DNA of 64,000 nucleotides from Chryseobacterium gotjawalense (GCF_030012525.1 NZ_CP124855.1:1922001-1986000), one strand, 5' to 3'; numbered from the stretch's first letter, positions 51,579 to 60,740 are shown. The notes: generated from the sequence alone by a model not told the origin. Translations and numbers: made by a program.

Positions 51579-51586
51579 TACATTTG
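51579..51586 (+). promoter_or_regulatory. -7 promoter element TACATTTG
   Basis: Exact TAnnTTTG match 19 bases before the TTG start at 51606. Confidence 0.55.
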
Positions 51587-51605
51587 TGGTAAACAGAAAC
51601 CGCTT

Positions 51606-52106
51606 TTGAAAAAATTCATTCAAAATACCATTCAAAGTCAAAAGGTTTTCTACCGCTATTTCCGCAAAAAAGGACTCAAAAAATTCTTAAAGGAAAATGT
51701 TTTAGAAAGCACCGGCAGCAATGAAACCAAAGCAAAATCTATTGCATTGGGCGTCTTTATTGGGCTCTCGCCATTTTGGGGCCTGCATTCTTTTCTGGCA
51801 ATTACTTTATCTGTTTATTTTAAACTGAACAAGCTGCTGACTTTTATGTCAGCCCAAGTTACCTTCCCTCCTTTGATTCCGTTAGTCATATTTCTGTCGA
51901 TGATGGTCGGTGCTCCTTTTGTGAGCAACACCACCAGTTTAAAAAATCAAAGTTTCGATTTTGAATTTATCAAAAATAATTTAACACAATATATTATAGG
52001 GAGCTTTATTTTATCGGTAAGCTGCGCTCTGATTTTAGGCTTTCTGTCGTATTTCATTCTTGAAAGATTTAATCCGCAGCCAAAAAATGATGTAAAAAAA
52101 ACTTAA
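51606..52106 (+). CDS. DUF2062 membrane protein
   Basis: 166 residues with a TTG start (MKKFIQNTIQSQK). A basic N terminus is followed by three or four membrane helices. KAKSIALGVFIGLSPFWGLHSFLA is the DUF2062 hallmark, with the Gly-Pro-rich amphipathic turn, and TFMSAQVTFPPLIPLVIFLS continues it. The family is of unknown function and often fused or adjacent to glycosyltransferases. Here it stands alone, 69 bases before the histidine kinase. Confidence 0.82.
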   Translation: MKKFIQNTIQSQKVFYRYFRKKGLKKFLKENVLESTGSNETKAKSIALGVFIGLSPFWGLHSFLAITLSVYFKLNKLLTFMSAQVTFPPLIPLVIFLSMMVGAPFVSNTTSLKNQSFDFEFIKNNLTQYIIGSFILSVSCALILGFLSYFILERFNPQPKNDVKKT

Positions 52107-52145
52107 AAATTCTTAAGCTAATTGATAACAGAAATTTAAAATACA

Positions 52146-52153
52146 TACTTTTG
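52146..52153 (+). promoter_or_regulatory. Promoter (-7 TACTTTTG, -33 TTG) for histidine kinase gene
   Basis: Exact TAnnTTTG match with a TTG at 52122-52124, 21 bases upstream, and the ATG 21 bases downstream. Confidence 0.6.
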
Positions 52154-52174
52154 CAATAACCTTGGTAAACAACT

Positions 52175-53626
52175 ATGTCACAAGTATTCAACACTATTAT
52201 TGAGCGAGATACTTACGGCAGCATATTATATGCTGTTCTGGGCGGATTACTTTTACTTTCAGTTTACCATTTGGTGCTTTTTTTTCAAAACCGCGACAAA
52301 TCTTATCTTCTCTACAGTTTCTACACTTTTTTTTCATTTTTAGCCTATATGCCGGCAGCTGAAAGTGGCTTTCTGTCTGACCTTTCAAAATATTTCAATC
52401 TTGATTTTCGGTCGAAACAGTTTTTCACTATCATTTTCAACTGTCTTTATTTCTTATTTTTCGTTCAGTTTTTAAGTGTAAAAAAACGGAGCAAAGAATG
52501 GCATAACATCATTGTGTATCCTGTTTTTATTTTAATAACAATCGCGACAGTTACTTTTCTTATCCTGAAGTCTGGTATTTCAGATTTTTATTTTGATTCT
52601 TTTAAAAGAATATTTCCTTATCTGATAGCGGTTCACACGGTAATTTCCTTTTATATTCTTACCAAGGTTAAAAACAAACTTAAGTATTATATTATTTTTG
52701 GAGGAATTATTTTATTCATTTGCTCCCTAATAGGAGAACGTTCGATTCGCGGATTACCCTTTTTGAATTTAACGGTAAGAATGGGTGACTTCATTTATTT
52801 TTCCGGGTTAATGGTCGAAAATATTGCGTTTTCACTTGCGTTAGGGCACAGACAAAGAATCACCTATCATGAAAAGGTTGCTTTTAATAAAACCCTGATT
52901 GAGGAAATGAAGAAAAATGAAGAATTAAAGGACAAAATAAATCTGCAACACCAGAAAAGACTTTTGGTAGAAAATGAACGCATCAAATACCAGCAGGAAA
53001 TTTCTGTCCTGAAACTTTCCATTCTGCAAAATCAGATGAACCCTCACTTTATTTTCAATGCTCTTAATTCAATTAAATATTACATTCTAGAACACGACAC
53101 CGAAAATGCAGTGAACTACCTCACCAAGTTTTCGCAAATCATCCGGACAATTCTGGTTTCTTCCACCGTGAAAGAATTCACTTTAGACCAGGAGTTGCAC
53201 ACGATTAAAGTGTATGTAGATATTGAAAATTTAAGATTTACTAAAAAAATTGATTTCAACATTGTCATTGATGAACAAATAAATTCCGAAAAAATAAAAC
53301 TACCGCCAATGGTTTTGCAAACGTTCATCGAAAACGCAATCTTACATGGTGTTGCCACTCTGGAAGACAAAAAAATAAATATCGATGTTTTGCGCAAAAA
53401 CCAACATCTCGAAATTCAGATCAGTGATAATGGAGTTGGGAGAAAAGAGGCTGCAAAAAACCGAAATCGACGTAACAATTCGAGCAAATCATTAGGAACT
53501 AAAATAGCCGATGAAATGCTGAAAAACTATTTCGGATCTGAATCGTATAAAATTAAATACTACGATTTGCACAAAAATGATCAACCTACAGGAACCATGG
53601 TGGTTTTAGAAATCCCCATTCCATAA
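52175..53626 (+). CDS. LytS/YehU-type sensor histidine kinase with 7TM-DISM-like domain
   Basis: 483 residues. Residues ~15-225 form about seven membrane helices resembling the 7TMR-DISM sensing domain. A coiled coil (~232-285) leads to the His_kinase box NQMNPHFIFNALNSIKYY, phospho-acceptor candidate His291. The HATPase domain has the N box (FIENAILHG) and DNGVGRKEAAKNRN. Such kinases usually pair with a LytTR response regulator, but none is encoded next to it. The signal is unknown. Confidence 0.9.
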   Translation: MSQVFNTIIERDTYGSILYAVLGGLLLLSVYHLVLFFQNRDKSYLLYSFYTFFSFLAYMPAAESGFLSDLSKYFNLDFRSKQFFTIIFNCLYFLFFVQFLSVKKRSKEWHNIIVYPVFILITIATVTFLILKSGISDFYFDSFKRIFPYLIAVHTVISFYILTKVKNKLKYYIIFGGIILFICSLIGERSIRGLPFLNLTVRMGDFIYFSGLMVENIAFSLALGHRQRITYHEKVAFNKTLIEEMKKNEELKDKINLQHQKRLLVENERIKYQQEISVLKLSILQNQMNPHFIFNALNSIKYYILEHDTENAVNYLTKFSQIIRTILVSSTVKEFTLDQELHTIKVYVDIENLRFTKKIDFNIVIDEQINSEKIKLPPMVLQTFIENAILHGVATLEDKKINIDVLRKNQHLEIQISDNGVGRKEAAKNRNRRNNSSKSLGTKIADEMLKNYFGSESYKIKYYDLHKNDQPTGTMVVLEIPIP

Positions 53627-53667
53627 TCTTTAGCGCATTCCGTACCTCATAATTCCGAGAAAATCAT

Positions 53668-53675
53668 TATATTCG
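53668..53675 (+). promoter_or_regulatory. Probable -7 element TATATTCG for ileS
   Basis: One mismatch from TAnnTTTG, 43 bases before the ATG at 53719. Confidence 0.35.
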
Positions 53676-53718
53676 CAACCTTAATTAATTAGAATAATTC
53701 TTATTGAACTGTTTGAAA

Positions 53719-56700
53719 ATGAAGAAGTTTACCGAATATAAAAATCTCGATTTAACCACCATTGCCGAGAACATTTCCCAGTTTTGGGAAAAGAACCAGA
53801 CTTTTAAAAAATCTGTCGAAATCCGCGATGGCAAGCCTGAATATGTATTTTACGAAGGACCACCTTCGGCTAACGGAATGCCTGGAATTCACCACGTTAT
53901 GGCGAGAGCGCTAAAAGATATTTTCTGCCGCTACCAAACCCAAAACGGAAACCAGGTTTTCCGGAAAGCAGGTTGGGATACCCATGGTTTGCCTATTGAA
54001 CTGGGCGTAGAAAAAGAACTGGGAATTACGAAAGAAGATATCGGCAAGAAAATTTCTGTTGAAGATTACAACCAGGCCTGTAGAAATGCAGTAATGCGCT
54101 ATACCGATGTATGGAATGATCTTACCGAAAAAATCGGTTATTGGGTAGATTTAGAAGATCCGTATATCACATACGAACCGAAATACATGGAAACTGTCTG
54201 GTGGCTTTTAAAGCAACTTTACGACAAAAAATTAATGTATAAAGGATATACCATCCAACCGTATTCTCCGGCAGCAGGAACAGGTTTGTCTTCTCATGAA
54301 CTAAATCAGCCGGGAACGTATCGCGATGTTTCTGATACAACCGTGGTAGCACAGTTTAAACTGAAAAAAGCACCGGAAAACGCGGGCGAAACTTGGAAAA
54401 AATTATCCGCAATCGCTTACCCTGATTCCAATACAGAACATTCTGAAATAGCAGAAAACACCTGCGGAGGAGCATTGCATTGGGAAGAGTTTGATACTGA
54501 GAAAATTCAATCTGATGTTTATTTCCTTGCCTGGACTACAACACCGTGGACTTTACCTTCAAACACTGCTCTTGCAGTTGGGAGAGATATCGAATATATT
54601 CTGGTGAAAACTTTGAACCAATATACTTTTGAACCCATTACTGTTGTTTTAGCGAGTGTGCTTTTACAAAAGAATTTCGGTAAAAAATATTTTGAAGGAA
54701 CCCCCGAGGATTTCGCGAACTACCGTCCCGAAAACAAAACGATCCCTTATCAAATTTTAAAGGAATTTACCGGTGCAGATTTAGCCGGAACCGAATACGA
54801 ACAGTTGATTCCATGGTTTTTACCTGCCGAAGATGCTGACAAAGCTTTCCGTGTGATTATCGGAGATTTCGTAACGACAGAAGACGGAACCGGAATCGTT
54901 CATATCGCGCCAACTTTCGGTGCAGATGATGCCCGTGTTGCCAAAGAAAACGGGATCTCGCCAATGTTAATCAAAGATGAGAACGATAATCTCGTTCCTT
55001 TGGTCGATTTGCAGGGCCGTTTTGTAAAAGGAGGAAATACTCCGGAATTATTTGCAGGAAAATTCATTAAAAATGAATATTACGATGATGGAACTGCTCC
55101 TGAAAAATCCTGGGATGTAGAATTGGCGATTCTTTTAAAAACAGAAAACAAAGCCTTTAAAGTAGAAAAATACGTACACAGTTATCCGCATTGCTGGAGA
55201 ACCGACAAACCGGTTTTATATTATCCTCTAGACTCCTGGTTTGTGAAAATGACCGCTGTGAAAGACCGTTTGGTTGCGTTGAATGAAACTATCAACTGGA
55301 AACCGAAATCAACCGGTGAAGGTAGATTTGCAAACTGGCTCGTCAATGTAAACGACTGGAATCTTTCCCGATCAAGATATTGGGGAATTCCGTTGCCGAT
55401 CTGGAGAACCGAAGATTTAAAAGAAGAAATCATCATCGGATCTGTGGAAGAACTGATGGCAGAAATTCAGAAATCAATGGATGCTGGTTTCATGACCGAA
55501 AATCCTTTTGCTGCGTTCGAAGTTGGAAATATGTCGAAAGAGAATTATGCAACTATAGATTTGCATAAAAACATTGTGGACGAAATCATTCTGGTTTCAG
55601 CCTCAGGAAAACCGATGAATCGTGAATCTGACTTAATTGATGTTTGGTTTGATTCAGGTTCAATGCCTTATGCGCAACTGCATTATCCTTTTGAAAACAA
55701 GGAAATGATCGACGAAAGAAAAGCTTTCCCGGCAGATTTTATCGCTGAAGGAGTTGACCAGACAAGAGGTTGGTTTTACACTTTGCATGCGATCGCAACG
55801 TCAGTTTTTGATTCGGTAGCGTACAAAAATGTAATGTCAAATGGTTTGGTTCTGGACAAAAACGGCCAAAAAATGTCGAAACGTTTAGGCAATGCCGTTG
55901 ATCCATTTTCCACTTTAGAAAAATACGGTCCCGATGCTACGCGTTGGTATATGATTGCAAATGCAAATCCTTGGGAAAACCTTAAATTCGATTTAGAAGG
56001 AATTGACGAAGTGCGTCGAAAATTCTTCGGAACTTTATATAACACGTATTCATTCTTCGCTCTTTATGCGAATGTTGACGGATTTACTTATGCTGAAAAA
56101 GACGTAGAAAACCGCCCAGAAATCGACCGATGGATTTTATCAGAACTTAATTTATTGGTCCAAGAGGTCACCGCTTTCTATGAAGATTACGAACCTACAA
56201 AAGTAGCGAGAGCCATTAATAATTTTGTTAATGACAACTTAAGCAACTGGTATGTAAGACTTTGCCGAAGAAGATTCTGGAAAGGCGATTATTCTGAAGA
56301 TAAAATTTCCGCCTATCAAACGCTGTATATCTGTTTAGAAACAGTTGCTAAAATTTCAGCGCCGATTGCTCCGTTCTTTATGGATCAATTGTATCAGGAT
56401 TTGAATAAAATCACCGGAAAGAATGAAGCAGAATCGATTCACTTAACCGATTTCCCGAAAGCGAATGAAAGTTTGATCGATCAGGATTTGGTGGAGAAAA
56501 CGCACCTGGCACAACAAATTACGTCGATGGTATTTTCATTAAGAAAGAAAGAAAACATCAAAGTAAGACAGCCCCTTCAAAAAGTGATGATTCCGGTTTT
56601 GGATAAAAAAACAGAAGCACAGATTTTAGCCGTTTCCGAACTGGTAAAACAGGAAGTGAATGTAAAAGAACTGCAATTGATTAATGCAGATGAAGCTGCT

Positions 56701-57219
56701 GATTTAATTGTAAAGCAGATTAAACCCAACTTCAAAACTTTGGGTGCGCGGCTTGGAAAAGACATGAAAACGGTCGCCGGCGAAATCACCAGTTTTACGG
56801 CCGAACAAATTTCTACTTTAGAAAAAGAAGGAAAAATGGAAATTCAAGGGTATGAAATTTCATTAGATGATGTGGAAATTTTCACGAAAGATATCCCGGG
56901 CTGGACAGTAACAAGTGAAGGAAAACTAACCGTGGCACTGGATTTGACCTTGACCGACGAATTAAAAGCGGAAGGAATCGCCCGCGAATTCATCAACAGA
57001 GTTCAGAATTTAAGAAAAGATAAAGAATTCGACTTAACGGACAGAATTACAATACGTCTGGAAGAAAATAATCCTTTCGAAAAAGAAATTATCAACAATG
57101 AGGCATATATTTCAGCAGAAGTATTGTCAGATAGAATAGAAATTGTAAATTCACTCTCAAATTTTGATGAGATTGAGATCGATGAGCTCAAATTCAAAGT
57201 AGATGTTCAAAAAAAATAA
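53719..57219 (+). CDS. ileS: Isoleucyl-tRNA synthetase
   Basis: 1166 residues from the ATG at 53719; a TTG 15 bases upstream is less likely. Class I synthetase: HIGH-type motif in GPPSANGMPGIHHVMA, the editing domain with TTTPWTLPSNTALAVG and the KMSKR loop (KNGQKMSKRLGN). An IleRS-specific tRNA-binding C-terminal region follows. The length fits the long Bacteroidetes form. It charges tRNA-Ile. The DksA-like gene follows after 48 bases and may share the transcript. Confidence 0.97.
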   Translation: MKKFTEYKNLDLTTIAENISQFWEKNQTFKKSVEIRDGKPEYVFYEGPPSANGMPGIHHVMARALKDIFCRYQTQNGNQVFRKAGWDTHGLPIELGVEKELGITKEDIGKKISVEDYNQACRNAVMRYTDVWNDLTEKIGYWVDLEDPYITYEPKYMETVWWLLKQLYDKKLMYKGYTIQPYSPAAGTGLSSHELNQPGTYRDVSDTTVVAQFKLKKAPENAGETWKKLSAIAYPDSNTEHSEIAENTCGGALHWEEFDTEKIQSDVYFLAWTTTPWTLPSNTALAVGRDIEYILVKTLNQYTFEPITVVLASVLLQKNFGKKYFEGTPEDFANYRPENKTIPYQILKEFTGADLAGTEYEQLIPWFLPAEDADKAFRVIIGDFVTTEDGTGIVHIAPTFGADDARVAKENGISPMLIKDENDNLVPLVDLQGRFVKGGNTPELFAGKFIKNEYYDDGTAPEKSWDVELAILLKTENKAFKVEKYVHSYPHCWRTDKPVLYYPLDSWFVKMTAVKDRLVALNETINWKPKSTGEGRFANWLVNVNDWNLSRSRYWGIPLPIWRTEDLKEEIIIGSVEELMAEIQKSMDAGFMTENPFAAFEVGNMSKENYATIDLHKNIVDEIILVSASGKPMNRESDLIDVWFDSGSMPYAQLHYPFENKEMIDERKAFPADFIAEGVDQTRGWFYTLHAIATSVFDSVAYKNVMSNGLVLDKNGQKMSKRLGNAVDPFSTLEKYGPDATRWYMIANANPWENLKFDLEGIDEVRRKFFGTLYNTYSFFALYANVDGFTYAEKDVENRPEIDRWILSELNLLVQEVTAFYEDYEPTKVARAINNFVNDNLSNWYVRLCRRRFWKGDYSEDKISAYQTLYICLETVAKISAPIAPFFMDQLYQDLNKITGKNEAESIHLTDFPKANESLIDQDLVEKTHLAQQITSMVFSLRKKENIKVRQPLQKVMIPVLDKKTEAQILAVSELVKQEVNVKELQLINADEAADLIVKQIKPNFKTLGARLGKDMKTVAGEITSFTAEQISTLEKEGKMEIQGYEISLDDVEIFTKDIPGWTVTSEGKLTVALDLTLTDELKAEGIAREFINRVQNLRKDKEFDLTDRITIRLEENNPFEKEIINNEAYISAEVLSDRIEIVNSLSNFDEIEIDELKFKVDVQKK

Positions 57220-57267
57220 CAAAACACGATGACCTGTTGAAACGGGTTTATTAAAAAAAATACAACT

Positions 57268-57648
57268 ATGGCAGAAGACAGACAAAAGTACAGCGATGCT
57301 GACTTACAGGAATTTAAAGTGATTATTCAGGCAAAAATAGATAAAGCAGAAAAAGATTTAATGCTGATCAGAGAAAGTTTCATCAATGACCAAAATAATG
57401 GGACTGATGACACCTCGCCAACCTTCAAAGCTTTTGAAGAAGGCGCCGAAACCTTGAGCAAAGAGCAAAACTCGATCCTGGCCGGAAGACAGGAAAAATT
57501 TGTGCGTGACTTAAAAAACGCTTTGATTCGTATTGAAAATAAAACTTATGGAATCTGTAGAGTTACCGGAAAATTAATCCCAAAGGAAAGATTGATGGCT
57601 GTTCCACACGCTACTTTGAGCATCGAGGCAAAAAATATGCAGCGATAA
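57268..57648 (+). CDS. DksA/TraR-family protein without zinc cysteines
   Basis: 126 residues: coiled-coil N-terminal half, then the DksA C-terminal fold YGICRVTGKLIPKERLMAVPHATL. Of the four zinc Cys positions only the first is Cys; the next is Thr and the later pair is Ser/Ala (LSIEAK). The conserved acidic residues at the coiled-coil tip include DDTSPTFKAFEEGAET. DksA proteins bind the RNA polymerase secondary channel; zinc-free variants occur. It lies between ileS and lspA, as is usual in flavobacteria. Confidence 0.88.
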   Translation: MAEDRQKYSDADLQEFKVIIQAKIDKAEKDLMLIRESFINDQNNGTDDTSPTFKAFEEGAETLSKEQNSILAGRQEKFVRDLKNALIRIENKTYGICRVTGKLIPKERLMAVPHATLSIEAKNMQR

Positions 57649-57672
57649 ATCGATCGCGTAACATGAATAATG

Positions 57673-57711
57673 TACAAAGTATGCTGTATTTCTCTATACA
57701 GAATACTTTGT
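57673..57711 (+). terminator. Long hairpin after the DksA-like gene
   Basis: An 18-position stem (GTACAAAGTAT..CTGTAT against its complement) with one mismatch and one G-U pair, around a 5-base loop. The T-run after it is poor, so it may act as a processing or stability element rather than a full terminator. Confidence 0.5.
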
Positions 57712-57730
57712 GCATTTATCTTTTACATTC

Positions 57731-57973
57731 ATGAATACCATACTCATCTTACTTGCCCTGGTCGTGATTTTTATCTATTTCTTCCGAAAAGAGATTAAAG
57801 AAAAAATAAGCCCAAATCCGGAGAAAAACTACACCATTGATGATCGGTATAATGCTCTAAAAAAAGACCGTGAAAAGGAGATTGACAAAATCCTAAGCAA
57901 AATCGGAAAAAACGGATTAAATGATTTGTCATCTGAAGACAGAAAACGACTCGACGAACTTTCAAAAAAATAA
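57731..57973 (+). CDS. Small membrane protein with DUF6576-like tail
   Basis: 80 residues from the ATG at 57731. An in-frame codon at 57710 lies inside the upstream hairpin and is rejected. One N-terminal helix (MNTILILLALVVIFIYFF) is followed by a charged domain ending IDKILSKIGKNGLNDLSSEDRKRLDELSKK. That tail resembles the short C-terminal module found after rhomboid proteases in Bacteroidetes (DUF6576-like). Here no protease precedes it. Probable inner-membrane anchor; function unknown. Confidence 0.65.
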   Translation: MNTILILLALVVIFIYFFRKEIKEKISPNPEKNYTIDDRYNALKKDREKEIDKILSKIGKNGLNDLSSEDRKRLDELSKK

Positions 57974-57980
57974 AATAAAA

Positions 57981-58181
57981 ATGGAATCACTTATAGTTCA
58001 CCCAAAAAATCAAATGGAACTCAATGCACTGAAAAGCGTGATGAAAGACATGGGCATTAAATATGAAAAATTTCACACCAGAAATCACAATGCTGCTCCC
58101 AAATTTGAACCAAAAACAGCGTCAGATAAATCCGCAAAACCTGTCAGAACTTTTAAAGACAAACCAAAGAACGACTTGTAA
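57981..58181 (+). CDS. Small DUF2683-like protein
   Basis: 66 residues from the ATG at 57981. The N-terminal MESLIVHPKNQMELNALKSVM and MGIKYEKF match the short DUF2683-type proteins that usually precede a RelE/ParE toxin as antitoxin. The rest is a basic, disordered tail. No toxin gene follows: the stop overlaps the lspA ATG by one base. It may be a solitary relative with another role. Confidence 0.65.
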   Translation: MESLIVHPKNQMELNALKSVMKDMGIKYEKFHTRNHNAAPKFEPKTASDKSAKPVRTFKDKPKNDL

Positions 58182-58819
58182 TGAAGAAAATAGCATTAAT
58201 TACTTTTATCATTCTTTTAATCGATCAGGTTTCAAAATTTTATATCAAAACGCATTTTAATTTAGGAGAAAGCATTCCTGTATTTCCAGGTTTCAAATTG
58301 ACTTTTGTAGAAAATCCGGGGATGGCTTATGGATTTCACTTCGGTGGTTTGATTGGAAAATATTTTCTGGTCATCATCCGCGTATTTTTAATTGGCGGAA
58401 TGGTTTACCTTTTCAGCAAATGGCTGAAAGAAGGAGCTAGCAATTATTTATTAATTCCCATGGCGATGATTTTCGCCGGCGCGATCGGCAATTTAATCGA
58501 TGGGATGTTCTACGGAATGATCTTCGACAGCGGAACCGTTTATGACGAAAGTATCGGCAGATGGATTGAATATGGCGGAATATCTAAAACCGTTCCTTTC
58601 AGTGAAGGCTATTCTACCTTTATGAAAGGCTGTGTCGTAGATATGCTTCATTTCCCATTGGTCGATTGGCATGTTCCTCCAACTTTTCCCTTAATTGGTG
58701 GCAGACATATTGAATTCTTTAAATACATTTTTAATGTGGCAGATTCTGCCATTACAGTAGGCGCAGTATTATTATTAATTTTCAGAAAAAAAGCGTTACC
58801 ACATGGTCTGGATTTTTAA
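58181..58819 (+). CDS. lspA: Lipoprotein signal peptidase II
   Basis: 212 residues with four membrane helices. The two catalytic aspartates are in VVDMLHFPL and FNVADSAITVG, and VENPGMAYGF and AIGNLIDG are the other conserved blocks. A ~35-residue insertion between helices 3 and 4 (after GMIFDSG) is common in Bacteroidetes. It cleaves prolipoproteins such as those encoded at 1464, 11080, 14313, 16246, 23389 and 38442. The start shares one base with the previous gene's stop. Confidence 0.96.
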   Translation: MKKIALITFIILLIDQVSKFYIKTHFNLGESIPVFPGFKLTFVENPGMAYGFHFGGLIGKYFLVIIRVFLIGGMVYLFSKWLKEGASNYLLIPMAMIFAGAIGNLIDGMFYGMIFDSGTVYDESIGRWIEYGGISKTVPFSEGYSTFMKGCVVDMLHFPLVDWHVPPTFPLIGGRHIEFFKYIFNVADSAITVGAVLLLIFRKKALPHGLDF

Positions 58820-58828
58820 AATGATTAA

Positions 58829-58918
58829 ATGAGACCTACTAAAAATACAGTCACAGCATTCCTGATACTCACGGTATTGGGAATTTTTATTACCTTCCGG
58901 GGGAAGTCATACGATTGA
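58829..58918 (+). CDS. Possible 29-residue membrane peptide
   Basis: An ATG at 58829, ten bases after lspA, opens a frame of 29 codons with a polar, basic start and one hydrophobic helix (TAFLILTVLGIFITF) followed by a charged end. It could be a real small membrane protein in the lspA transcript, or chance. I do not recognise it. Confidence 0.3.
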   Translation: MRPTKNTVTAFLILTVLGIFITFRGKSYD

Positions 58919-58989
58919 ATAACTTACTCAGTCAAAGCAAGCCCAATAATCTGCAAAAATCCATGTTTGCCAAAAGAGGTTTTGTTTTG

Positions 58990-58997
58990 TATTTTTG
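58990..58997 (+). promoter_or_regulatory. Promoter (-7 TATTTTTG, -33 TTTG) for trpS
   Basis: Exact TAnnTTTG match with TTTG at 58966-58969, 20 bases upstream. The ATG follows after 22 bases. This is the best full promoter in the window. Confidence 0.7.
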
Positions 58998-59019
58998 CTC
59001 CTAAATTAGATCAAAATAC

Positions 59020-59988
59020 ATGTCCAGAATACTTACAGGAATACAGGCAACCGGAACACCGCATTTGGGAAATCTTTTAGGAGCGATTATTCCCGCCATT
59101 GAATTATCTAAAAAGCCGGAAAACGAATCATTTTTGTTTATCGCAAATCTACACTCTTTAACACAGATAAAAAATGCGGCAGAACTGAAACAAAATACCT
59201 ACGAAATCGCTGCAGCATGGCTTGCCTGTGGTTTAGATACCGACAAAACTTTTTTTTACAGGCAAAGTGACATCCCGGAAACCTGTGAACTGACTTGGTA
59301 TTTATCCTGTTTTTTTCCTTACCAAAGATTAACGCTGGCGCATTCTTTTAAAGACAAAGCCGACCGCTTAGACGATGTGAATGCTGGATTATTTACCTAT
59401 CCTGTATTGATGGCCGCAGATATTCTGTTATACGACGCGGAAATTGTTCCAGTAGGAAAAGACCAGTTACAGCACCTGGAAATGGCGCGTGATATGGGTG
59501 CGAGATTCAACCATCAAATGGGTGAAGTGTTCGTTTTACCGCAAGCAAAATTACAGGAAGACACGAAATATGTTCCGGGAACCGACGGCCAGAAAATGTC
59601 GAAATCGAGAGGGAATATTATCAATATTTTCCTGCCGGAAAAAGAACTGAAAAAACAGGTAATGGGAATAGAAACCGATTCGAAATCTCTGGAAGATCAG
59701 AAAGATCCTGCCACAGACAAAGTTTTTGCTTTGTACGAATTGATTGCAACCCCTGAACAAACCGAAACTTTAAGACAAAAATATTTAGCCGGAAATTTCG
59801 GGTATGGTCACGCCAAAACAGAATTGCTGAATTTGATTTTAACCCGATTTGCAAAGGAAAGAGAATTGTTCACGTATTATATGAACAACTTGCCGGAACT
59901 GGAGGAAAAACTACAGGAAGGCGCAGCGAAAACGAAAGTAATTGCTCTGGAAACATTAGCGCGGGTTCGAAAAAGCGTTGGAGTTTAG
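59020..59988 (+). CDS. trpS: Tryptophanyl-tRNA synthetase
   Basis: 322 residues. HIGH-type motif GTPHLGN (11-17), the tryptophan-site region YPVLMAADILLYDAEIVPVG and the KMSKS loop DGQKMSKSRGN are all present. It charges tRNA-Trp. It has its own promoter and shares a terminator with the convergent HAD gene. Confidence 0.97.
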   Translation: MSRILTGIQATGTPHLGNLLGAIIPAIELSKKPENESFLFIANLHSLTQIKNAAELKQNTYEIAAAWLACGLDTDKTFFYRQSDIPETCELTWYLSCFFPYQRLTLAHSFKDKADRLDDVNAGLFTYPVLMAADILLYDAEIVPVGKDQLQHLEMARDMGARFNHQMGEVFVLPQAKLQEDTKYVPGTDGQKMSKSRGNIINIFLPEKELKKQVMGIETDSKSLEDQKDPATDKVFALYELIATPEQTETLRQKYLAGNFGYGHAKTELLNLILTRFAKERELFTYYMNNLPELEEKLQEGAAKTKVIALETLARVRKSVGV

Positions 59989-60003
59989 TTCAATTAAGAC
60001 CAA

Positions 60004-60036
60004 GAAAAAACCTTTCCGATTTTGGAAAGGTTTTCT
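60004..60036. terminator. Bidirectional terminator between trpS and HAD gene
   Basis: An 11-bp perfect stem AAAACCTTTCC / GGAAAGGTTTT with a 6-base loop and A/T runs on both sides, between convergent genes. Confidence 0.88.
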
Positions 60037-60038
60037 TT

Positions 60039-60734
60039 TTATAAAAGTTCTTTTAACTCCATTAATTTCTTGATCACCTGCACGTCATCTGCTTCAAATT
60101 TATCATCGAATACATCAAAATAAATTACCTGTAAGCCAAAGGATTTTCCGCCTTCTACATCGGCAATCCAGTCGTCACCAATCATGATGGATTCCGCCGC
60201 CGAAGCACCGGCTTTTTTCAAAGCATACTCGTAAATCTCAGGCTGTGGTTTTCTGATGTTGATTTCATCTGCACTTGTTATGGTTTGAAAGTAATTTTGG
60301 ATTCCCGAAAGTTCACATTTTTTATGCGTAACTTCTTTAAAACCATTAGAGAGAATATGCAGTTTATAGCCTTTATCATAAAGGTATTCTAAAATTTCAA
60401 AAGCGCCTTCGACCAAATCATTATAATTAATGATTTCATCCAGAAAATTACTTTCAAAGGTTTGAGCCAAATCGAAATCATCAATCCCAAAAAAGAGGAA
60501 AGAATCATAGAAACGGTGTTTTCTCAAATAATCTTTATCTATTTCTCCGTCGCGGATCTGTTCCCAAAGCCGCTCATTGATGGTGAAATATTCCCGGTGG
60601 AAATCATCGAACTCTAAATTATATTTATCGCGAACCTGTTGTCTTCTGAAAATTTCCTTTAAAGTTAAAAAGGCGTTTCCGCGGTGATCCCAAAGGGTAT
60701 TGTCGAGGTCAAAAAAAATGTGCTGAATTTTCAT
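60039..60734 (-). CDS. HAD-family hydrolase, YjjG-type nucleotidase
   Basis: 231 residues from the ATG at 60734. HAD motif I FFDLDNTLWD (Asp9, Asp11), motif II LSNGF, the motif III lysine in NIRKPQPEIY, and motif IV IGDDWIADVEGG. The helical cap and the DNTLWDH opening match YjjG/YfnB-type noncanonical pyrimidine nucleotidases. A -7 motif (60741-60748) lies directly before the start, so the mRNA could be leaderless. Phosphatase substrate is inferred only from the family. Confidence 0.87.
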   Translation of the reverse strand: MKIQHIFFDLDNTLWDHRGNAFLTLKEIFRRQQVRDKYNLEFDDFHREYFTINERLWEQIRDGEIDKDYLRKHRFYDSFLFFGIDDFDLAQTFESNFLDEIINYNDLVEGAFEILEYLYDKGYKLHILSNGFKEVTHKKCELSGIQNYFQTITSADEINIRKPQPEIYEYALKKAGASAAESIMIGDDWIADVEGGKSFGLQVIYFDVFDDKFEADDVQVIKKLMELKELL

Positions 60735-60740
60735 ACAGCA

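Noticed and set aside
51402-51641. 79-codon minus-strand frame upstream of topA
   Set aside because: It overlaps the topA start and the promoter region, and has no coding character.
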